NCBI RefSeq assembly: GCF_003473485.1
Contig: NC_053048.1
Coordinates: forward strand, 28,020,755 to 28,084,754
Reading direction: 5' to 3'
DNA length: 64,000 bases
Source: Medicago truncatula
Taxonomy: Eukaryota; Streptophyta; Magnoliopsida; Fabales; Fabaceae
Part shown: one piece after another, positions 55,791 through 64,000 of the stretch
How positions within the stretch are numbered: the first letter of the stretch is position 1
Layout: each line of letters starts with the position of its first letter
Notes under the pieces: generated by a model
Database searches by the model: none
Told to the model about the DNA's origin: nothing
What the model saw: only the letters and a program-made list of their open reading frames with translations
Program-made: the position numbers and the translations under genes

Positions 55791-58700
55791 ATGAAATATA
55801 TTAACCAAGGTTCTTAGCATTTCCCGCACAAGGAGTGCCAGAAGAGGATTAAGAGAGAAAATTATTTGTACATCAGAAAAACAAAAAAAAAAAAAAATCA
55901 AAGCGATACAACCACATAACTGACACACTAAAACACAAAGAATGAAGCTAAATATTAAGTCCCAAACACATAAGGAGATTAAGCTACCACATATGGTAGT
56001 TAAAAGCAAAATTAAGGTGATTTGCTTTTAACCACCACAAGGATTGAAGCTTAAATTTATCTAGAAGAAGTTGAAAAGGATCCCCTTTTTGTTGAAAAGC
56101 TCTAGCATTTATGTCTCGTAAAATAGTCCAAACACAAGAGAACCAAATCAAACGAAAAGCATGACAACTGTTTCTTGAGAAACCACCTAACGATCGAAAT
56201 TGAAGTAAGTGGTCCTTAACATGAGTTGGCTTGACTGAAACCCAACCCAGCTAATTGTAAATATCTAATCATATTTTACCAAAATAGTCGCAAGTCAAAA
56301 TCTCATGATCAATATTCTCTTCAGAGCCGCAATCACCCGAGCAAAAATGATTATTCGGTTGAAACACCCTTCTCCTGATTAAGTATATGTTGTTGGAAGA
56401 CGGTTACGCAATAAGCGTCAAGCATAAATGTTGAATTTTAAAAGGACCTCTTTGTGCCAAATGGTTTTTGGTTGATCGTTGTCTAAATGTTGATCTCGAT
56501 CCCTTGCTGTTAAATAGTTGTAAACACTAGTAACATTGTATCTTGAAGAGGCATGAAATTGCCAAATCCACATATTATTCACATCAGCATGCAAAGCAGT
56601 GGGTGATAAAAGCACACAACACTCGCTCTCTAGTTCCTCCTCCCAAGACAACAATCTCCACTATCATTTCCAAGCCACACCACCCTCCCCCAACCTATTC
56701 TTCATAAAACAACCTACTTATTCAGCAAGGTCAAAAATGCGACTGAATCTATTCTTCAATCCTCCCTCCATCCAAGTATCCCACCAAAACAAAGTACATA
56801 TTCCATCTCCCACGTAATGTCGTAAGTAATCGATAAACAACCTACTTACCCCCTCTGCGCCACCCTTAATACTAATCAAATTTTCCACCACACTGAAGCT
56901 ACTTTTCCTCCATCACTGATAGTTCCACTTTCCTCACCATACCTCGTTGTTGAGATTCGATACCACAAACAACCTTTTTTTCTCGCTCAACCTCCAACAC
57001 CACTTAGTGAGTAAAGACAAATTAATCTATCTAATCCTTCTGACCCTCAGACCTCCATCCTCCATTTTTAAGAAATAATATCTCAATTCATCCAAGATAT
57101 TTTCCTAGAATCCTCACTCCCCAACCCCCCAAAAAAATCAATTAAAAATATATTAAGGAGAATAAATCATACATGCGGGAGCATTGAATAAGAAAATAAA
57201 ATAGACAAGTAGAGATGACATAATAGACTTCAAAAGAACCAAACAGCCACCCAAAGTTAAATATCTACTCTTCCACCCAATAGTTTATAATTAACTCACT
57301 CAAACAAGGGATTCCAAAAGTTAAATTTATGGGACTCACCACCAATAGGGAGACCCAAATAAAAGAAAGGTACACGACTAGTTTTATAATTTAACACTAT
57401 TGAAGCCTCAGTGAACCAGGTATCTGACACATTAATCCAACAAGCACGCTTTTATGAAATCTGACCTTGAGGCCTGAAGTCACTTCAAAAAATATGAGCA
57501 AAGCCTTTAAAGATCGGATATTTGCCAAATTTTTATTTCCTACTAGTAAAGTGTCATCGACAAACTGCAAGTGAGAAATAATAACATTGTATGTCTGGCC
57601 AACCTTGTAACTTAAGAATAAACCAGCACGAAGTAAAGCATTCATCATAAAATTAAGGCCTTCCACCACAATTAATAAGAGAAACAGAGAAAGTAGGTCA
57701 CCTTAGCGCATACCTCGTTCTAGCTGTAACTCGTTTGTTGGCAGTCGCTCACTAGCACAAATGCAGACATTGTAGTTACACACTCCATGATCCATTTGCA
57801 CCATAAAACAGGGAAATTCAGTTTGGTCATAAGATCATTAACGTAACGTGAATCAACAAAATCAAAAGCCTTCTCAAAATCGACTTAAAAAGGATAAACT
57901 TGTTTTTCAAGCGGCAAGCACCGTCTACATTCTTGTTTGCAATTAAAATACCGTCTAGAATTTGTTTGCCATGAACAAAAGCTGGATGAGACTTTTAAAT
58001 GATGCTTTTGATGGCACAACGCAATCTATTAGATAGCACCTTAGCCAAAACTTTATACATACACCCGATCAAAGAGATCGGTCTGAAGTTTGACAAACGT
58101 TAAGGGTTTTCCATCTTAGGAATAAGAGCGATAAAAGTACTATTTATTCCTTTAGATAACTTCTCATTCCAATGAAATTTAGAGATGAAGCACATAATAT
58201 CATCTTTAAGCTCAACCCAAAAATCCTTAATGAAGCCAAAATTAATTTCATCAGCCCCCAGACTCTTAACTATCGCAGTCCCACAATGCCTGCTTCAGCT
58301 CTTCAATGCAAAATGGTTTTGTTAAAAGTCCACCTTGGTCCAGATTGAGAGTTTTGTAAGTAAGATTTTCCACAATAGGCCTGTCCAAGTTTGTATCGTG
58401 AAAGTGATTATCAAAATGATTAAAGATTGCACTTCTGATATCAGTCACTCCCCCGATTTGCAGCCCATTAACTGAGAGAGAGACAATTGAGTTTGATATT
58501 CTTCTAGATGACATAATACCATAAAAGAATTTGGAGTTAGCATCACCTTCTTTTTGCCAACTAATTTTAGATTTTTCATTGCATGCTTGTATTGAGCTTA
58601 GACAAAGAGAGCAAATTTTCCGAATATGAGTGAAGTTCCTTAACCTCTTTTGCCTCAAGAATAAAATCTTTACCTTTAGAATCAAGTATTTATATGCTTA

Positions 58701-58985
58701 TGTGAATATCATTGATTCTAGCATCTAAATTTTGAGTATGATTTTAATGCCAAACTTTGTGACTACCTTTGATCAGTTTTAATTTTTCCTTAAGCACATA
58801 CTCTCCCCAACCTGACACTTGCAAAGAATGCCACTTGTCTTGGACAAAAAGATGATAAACTGGAAGATCACCCCAACATTTTAACATACGTTGCAGTCCA
58901 GATCTATACTTCTAACAAATCAAACGGATCAGAACGGACTTATCAAGCATCCAAACGCCAAGGAGTTTGCTCAAAAGGGATTTTG
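55791..58985 (-). mobile_element. LINE (L1-type) ORF2 relic
   Basis: Read from 58985 down, the minus strand shows the linker before reverse transcriptase (ISWQKEGDANSKFFYGIMSS at about 58530), RT start motifs ([20 protein letters not shown] in broken frames near 58040), the catalytic FVDD with LQFVDDTLLVGNK (57397-57669), the zf-RVT region (IWQFHASSRYNVTSVYNYL, 56418-56654) and the C-terminal LWWLKANHLNFAF (about 56000). It has at least eight frameshifts or stops, so it is old and dead. ORF1 and the endonuclease are missing. It interrupts the upstream region of DUF247 copy 3, whose homology starts at about 59003. Confidence 0.85.
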
Positions 58986-59002
58986 CTCAATTCCCTTGGG
59001 TA

Positions 59003-59364
59003 TCTAAAGGAGAATCTGCATGGTAACAGAGGGAGGAAGTACGGTACTTAAATTCTAGAAACAGTAAAAGCAAAGATCCTTTTTTCATTAATTTTACTTA
59101 TTTTGTACATTGAGTAAAGTGGTGGACATATAGTTTGTTATGAGGACAAAATACTTTTAGTAGTCAAGATTAGGAATACAATTCAATTAAAGTGAGCTGT
59201 AAGATTTATTTTAAGCAAGCATATTTACTTATCTTGTTCATTAGGTAAAGTTTCAAGAGCATGAAAATTTAAAGCACTACACTGAGCCCATCTATATGTA
59301 ATACGCATTTTGATTTATGTTTTCGTTAAGTTTGAAAGATCAATATCCCTCAACCATTACATTG
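59003..59364 (+). promoter_or_regulatory. Upstream region of a third DUF247 copy
   Basis: AAAGGAGAATCTGCATGGTA, TTATGAGGACAAAATACTTT, TCATTAGGTAAAGTTTCAAG and TCAATATCCCTCAACCATTA match the last 350 bp before the ATG of DUF247 copies 1 and 2 in order. It ends at ACCATTACATTG, where the others read on to GAATGATGGCATCCC. A Copia element starts exactly there, so its coding part would lie beyond the right edge of the window if it exists. Confidence 0.8.
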
Positions 59365-59937
59365 TGTTGTGAATCCGATTAAAACTCACATCAATGTAAA
59401 CAAAGATGTGTGGAGCAAAAGGGAGTGGTAATCTATGAGTAAAGTGTCTCCAAGCAACAACAACAAAAACAGCCCTAGTCTAGTGTAGAGCAACACCACA
59501 AGAGAATACAAAGCAAACAAGATAAGCAAGAAAGGAAGAACAAACACACCAAAAAGATTGTTGACCCAGTTCAGCCAATATGGCCTAATCTGGGGGAGAG
59601 AGCAGCTCTCCAATCCACTATAATGAAAGTGTTACAAAGGGTTACAAGAAAAATAGCTTGCAAGCTTACACAAGAACAAGACCTAGATTCTACCCATTTG
59701 TGTTTCCCCACTCTCACAATATGAACCCTAAAAGAGAAGATACTAGAGGAAGCTTTAGATCCTTCCAATGGTGAAATCTCACTACCCAAGGTGTTTACAT
59801 TGTTTTTCCCAACCCAAGAGATCCTCTCTACAAAGACACTCAACCCTAGAGTTCCCTCCTTTGTAATCCAAGTTTCTCTCTCTAAGTTCTTCTCCAAAAT
59901 CTGCACAAGAACACTTAAATACTAGCCTTCCTCTGAT

Positions 59938-60140
59938 AAAATCGTGTCACGATTTCCAGATCGTGTCACGATTTGAACGTACGTCCCAAGGTATGACCAG
60001 TTCTTATCAAGGATACTTAACGAGCAAGTTTGAAAATCGTGTCACGATCTCCCAAGATCGTGTCACAATTTGGCACCCTGAAAACCAGCTCACGGCATCA
60101 CGAAATCGTGTCACGATGCCAAATTCATGTCACGATTTCT
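59938..60140. repeat. Cluster of ATCGTGTCACGAT near-palindromes in the Copia LTR
   Basis: About six copies of ATCGTGTCACGATTT-like motifs at irregular spacing. They lie inside the LTR and not in coding sequence. Confidence 0.8.
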
Positions 60141-60307
60141 CTGTTCTTCCAAACCACAAATTTGAAGCCAAATCTCAACATTTCTCCACCTTGACTTCTA
60201 ATTTGGTGGTGATGTCAGTTTAACCATCAGCCACCATGCTGCTCTCTCCAAAAGGGAATTACTCTTCGACAAATTTGATCAAGTCCAAGCAATGCTTGAA
60301 CCTTGAT

Positions 60308-61975
60308 CTAGTCCAAGCAATGCTTGAACCTTGATCTAGGCAATGACTTGGTGAACACATCCGTTGGATTCTCTTCCGATGCCACTTTTTCAACCACAAT
60401 CTCTTTTGATTCAATCATGTCTCTAACAAAGTGTAAGCGAATGTCAATGTGCTTTGTCCTCTCATGATACACTTGATGATTTTCCAAGTGAATGGCACTT
60501 TGACTATCACAATGTATCTTCACACATTCTTGAGTAATTCCTAACTCACCCATCATCCCTTTCAACCATATGGCCTCTTTCACACCTTCAACAAGTGTGA
60601 TGTACTCCGCTTGAGTTGTAGATAAGGCCACCACGGATTGTTGATTTGCCTTCCAACTAATAGTCGTGCCATAAAGAGTAAACACAAAACCCGATAAGGA
60701 TTTTCTAGTGTCCACATTGCCCGCATAGTCCGCATCAACATACCCCTCCAAAGCGTCTTCATCTTGAGCTGCTCTTGTGTACTTCAAACCGCCCTTCAAA
60801 GACCCATTCAAATACCTCAATACCCACGTCAATGCTTGCCAATGCACAATACCCAGATTCTCCATAAACCGACTCACAATGCTAACCGCATAAGCTAAGT
60901 CCGGTCTACTACAAACCATTCCATACATGATGCTTCCAACCCCACTTGCATAGGGAGTACCTTCCATCAATTGCTTCTCATCCTCGGATTGAGGACATTG
61001 TTGTATGGATAACTTTGTGTGGTGCCCCAAGGGAGTGCTCACGGTTTTAGAGTTTGACATTCTAAAACGCTCCACCACCTTCTTCAAATAACTAAGTTGA
61101 GATAAGAAAAGTTCGCCTTTGTCACGATTCCTCAAGATATCATTTCCAAGAACTCTCTTTGCCGGACCAAGATCTTTCATCTCAAATTCACCATTTAACT
61201 TTTCTTTGAGCTTCATAATCTCATCCTTGCTAGAGCTCGCCATCAAGATATCATCAACATATAAAAGAAGGTAGAGAATGACTTTCTCACTCTTCTTCAA
61301 CATGTACACACAAGAATCATATCCGCTTCTCACAAAGCCGGTCTTCAAAAGAAATTCATCAAACCGACGATACCATTGCCTAGGGCTTTGCTTCAACCCA
61401 TACAAAGATTTCTTCAAAAGACACACCTTAGATTTGTCCTCCACAAAACCTTCCGGTTGCTCCATGTAGATTGTCTCTTCAAGGTCACCATGTAAGAAAG
61501 CGGTCTTCACATCCATTTGTTCCAACTCAAGATTGAATTGATTCACGATAGTCATAAGTATCCTTATGGAACAATGTTTCACCACCGGTGAAAAGATCTC
61601 GTTGTAGTCGATCCCCTCCACTTGAGTGAAACCCTTGGCCACAAGTCTTGCTTTGTACCTTGGACCTTCAACACTCGGAATACCTTCCTTTTTCTTGAAG
61701 ATCCACTTGCATCCAACTACCCTTTGGTGATTAGGTAGCTTCACAAGTTTTGAAGTTTGGTTCCTTACCAATGAATCAATCTCTTCATTCACCGCCTTCA
61801 ACCAATATTTGCTCTCTTTGCTCTCAAATGCCTCCTTGAAGTTTCTAGGCTCCAAGTCATGCACATCTTCAGCCGCATTTAGAGAAAAACACACCAAGTC
61901 CGCATAACCATATCTCCTAGGAGCCGTAATGGTCCTTCTTTCTCTATCTCTAGCCAAGAGATAATCCGGATTCAC
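60308..61975 (-). other. Copia reverse transcriptase/RNase H part (fossil)
   Basis: The frame includes the RVT_2 start (VVGCKWIFKKKEG), the catalytic LLYVDDILMA region and the RNase H end (WKANQQSVVALSTTQAEYI, HCDSQSAIHL). It belongs to the element at 59365. Domain order is normal for Copia. Confidence 0.9.
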
Positions 61976-62233
61976 TACCGGTTGAGTTTCATTTGTATCG
62001 ATGTTGAAGCTTCATCTTCTACATCTTCTTCTTCTTCATTTGGAAGCTCCACCTCAAACTGAGTTTTCTCCACCATTTTCCGGTACTAAAGTCTCTAGGT
62101 CTTTACACATCATCCCCATACGGGTCTCATCGAAGGTAACATCCCTACTAATCAAGACTTTTGATCCTCCAATAGATTCCAATTTCCACAACTTGTACCC
62201 CTTCACACCTTCCGGATAACCAATGAAGACACA

Positions 62234-63578
62234 TGATGTAGTATTTTTGCATCAAACAATTGTAAGTATTTATATCGTCTCCTCAGGGACAAGTGCGATA
62301 TCGCGGACCGTTCAACACCATCATTCTAAGTTAAACGATAATTTGTTGTTTGTTTTAGTAACTAAATTGCAAATGATAAAATTGAGATTAATAGGGCGTG
62401 AAACTTGTTAGGATTAGAGTTCCTTGATCAAGCATCACACATAACCTAATGACCATACATGGATTCTTGCTTTTCGTTGATATTATCACGTATCCCTCGA
62501 CAACACTATTCGTGTCCAAACAATATTGTGAAATCAATTATATCATTCAATCGTCGATGTCTCAAACTATTGAATGATTCAAGAGTCGATCTTATCGTTC
62601 AATCGATGATTTCTCAATCTATTGAATGATAAGAAAGCTTTAGGTTTGGATACACAAAGTGATTATCAAAACATCGATTCCATGTCTAGAACCTATGTTT
62701 CGATAGATGGTTATTCTAAACCTAGATTCAAAAGTATTTCTCAATCACAATTAAATCAAAGATAAAGATTAAAGTGCAAGAATAACATCAATATCAAATC
62801 AAATGCTAGAACCATATATTTATAGATCAAAAGATTACATGTTAAGCTAAGATCAAGTACCTCTAATGCCAACAAAGGAGATTTAGCTACTCATTGTCAT
62901 GGAAGCCTTGCAAGGATGAAGTGAAAGAGAAAGATCCATTACACACTTGTTATCTCTCAACAAAGTGATGTAGAATTCACTTTCTATCACTCCCACTCTA
63001 TAAAGCACAAGCCCTATCTCTCTCTCTAAGAATATTACAAGTGAAAAGTATGAAAAACTCAGAGAAAACTAAGTATATCAATGAAATGGTTGAGTGGGCT
63101 ATTTATAGAATTCTGACTCTGCATCAACTCGCCTCGCGAGCTCATTCATTCGCCATGGCGAGTTGAGGTTCCTTCGCCATTGGGTTTGTGCCACGTCAGC
63201 TGTGAGAGGCTAAACCGCCCTAGCTCGCCTCGCGAGAAATGCACTCGCCATGGCGAGTAAGCTCGCCTTCCACTAGCCATTGCGAGTTGGTGGCGTGTAA
63301 TCTTTGTTGCATTCTGGAATTGCTCGCCTTTGAAGCTCGCCATGGCGAGTTGGAGGCGAGTGATCTTCATTTTTCAGCCTCTTTGTACTTTTCTTCATTT
63401 TCTTCTCTTTGCTTGATGTCTTGAGTTCAAATCCTACACAAATGGGTGAAGTAAGATAGATAAAGCGTAAAAGGGCAATAATCACTTATTTCTCGGCTTT
63501 TCCCTCAATAACTTGCAAAACAAGTCACAAAAGTGCCTAAAATATATCATTTAAAATACAACTTTCTAGCACTTATCA
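62234..63578 (-). mobile_element. Solo-LTR-like insertion nested in the Copia element (fossil)
   Basis: It begins TGATGTAGTATT and ends GCACTTATCA, with ACACA at both sides (62229-62233, 63579-63583). ATCGTCTCCTCAGGGACAAG near the left edge is typical of a plant LTR family, probably Gypsy-type, here in minus orientation. It has no coding part. It is younger than its host element. A related degraded piece is at 21090-22150. Confidence 0.65.
63125..63365. repeat. CTCGCCATGGCGAG palindrome cluster
   Basis: About five copies of CTCGCCATGGCGAG or its variants (CTCGCCTCGCGAG, TTCGCCATTGGG) lie in 240 bp of the nested LTR-like insertion. Short frames here are by-products. Confidence 0.8.
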
Positions 63579-63585
63579 ACACATT

Positions 63586-63975
63586 TCAAAGCTCTAGGCT
63601 CAAGCTTGTCTTGCTTGATATGCCATATGCCAAAGCTCCGAAAACCTTCAAAGAGGAGTAATCTGCCGGTTTCCCACTCCATACCTCCATAGGTGTCTTG
63701 AAGTCTATGCCCGTTGATGGACATCTATTGATCAAATAAGCAGCCGTTGTCACTGCTTCACCCCAGAAACTCTTAGGTAACCTAGCTCCTAGAATCATGC
63801 ATCTCACACGCTCCAAAAGAGTCCTATTCATGCGTTCAGCAAGACCATTTTGTTGCGGTGTTTTCGGTACGGTCCTATGCCTCTTGATTCCTTTTAACCT
63901 GCAAAACTCATTAAATTGCTCTGAAACAAACTCCAGGCCATTGTCAGGTCTTAAACCTTTTAGTTTAGTTCCCAT
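63586..63975 (-). other. Copia integrase part (fossil)
   Basis: The frame includes LRPDNGLEFVSEQFNEFC, TPQQNGLAERMNRTLLE and a stretch of the integrase C-terminal side (YLINRCPSTGIDFKTP). It is the upstream part of the same Copia pol as 60308-61975, separated by the nested insertion. Confidence 0.85.
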
Positions 63976-64000
63976 TTGATTTTCTATGAGAGTGTGCCAT

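Larger units (their letters stand above)
59365..64000 (-). mobile_element. Ty1/Copia retrotransposon, runs off the window (fossil)
   Basis: Minus orientation. The 3' LTR is 59365-60180 (TGTTGTGAATCC to AATCTCAACA), with a purine tract next to it. Internally a reverse transcriptase/RNase H region lies at 60308-61975 and an integrase part at 63586-63975, the Copia gene order. The insertion site on the left is CATTG (59360-59364). A solo-LTR-like element (62234-63578) is nested between integrase and RT. The RT part looks well preserved, so the element is fairly young; as it stands it is broken by the nested insertion. The 5' LTR, gag and protease lie outside the window. Confidence 0.85.

Noticed and set aside
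59963-60223. 86-residue frame rich in ENRVTI
   Set aside because: Reading of the ATCGTGTCACGAT cluster in the Copia LTR.
61278-61469. Plus-strand frame within Copia pol
   Set aside because: Antisense shadow of the reverse transcriptase.

Overview
The window is plant nuclear DNA. It is AT-rich and intron-bearing, and it is packed with LTR retrotransposon fossils, LINEs, SINEs, MITEs, a Helitron and a Mutator-like element. The secreted cysteine-rich peptide family and the repeat families look like a legume of the Medicago/Trifolium type; that placement is inference. There are no rRNA or convincing tRNA genes.

Region 1 (about 0.8-31 kb) holds six two-exon genes for small secreted defensin-like peptides, at 889 (+), 5705 (-), 12944 (-), 20499 (+), 24035 (+) and 30285 (+). 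Each has a 67-nt first exon for a signal peptide, a phase-1 intron, and a second exon for a short mature peptide with eight cysteines ending in Cys-Cys-Cys. The two minus-strand genes sit in two halves of a segmental duplication (about 5.25-11.04 kb and 12.48-16.06 kb). Insertions found in only one half leave clean empty sites in the other. A Helitron (16994-20087, minus) lies between these genes and the next. LINE tails, SINEs, and MITE or CACTA pieces fill the rest.

Region 2 (about 32-39 kb) holds a 2.85-kb Mutator-like element (31993-34839) with an exact 9-bp target duplication. It carries two tandem hairpins of about 300 nt each and a decayed ORF. Next come a three-exon MIF/D-dopachrome-tautomerase-like gene (36140-37276, +) and a 45-codon 5' fragment of the Mediator subunit MED7 (38647-38781, -).

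Region 3 (about 37.7-64 kb) is a DUF247 cluster built by duplication. Copy 1 (41929-43290) has a 145-bp CACTA MITE inside its first exon and a decayed second exon. Copy 2 (47024-50357) has a 60-bp coding minisatellite of about 27 units and an 11-bp deletion inside it that ends the frame. Of copy 3 only the upstream region is present (59003-59364), because a Copia element begins just where the start codon should follow. Other fossils here are a short non-coding LTR element (50731-53179), a LINE ORF2 relic (55970-58985, -), Copia LTR/gag pieces, and a solo-LTR-like insertion (62234-63578) nested in the Copia element.

Host genes that look whole are the six peptide genes and the MIF-like gene. 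DUF247 copy 2 may still be transcribed, but it encodes a protein cut before its membrane anchor.
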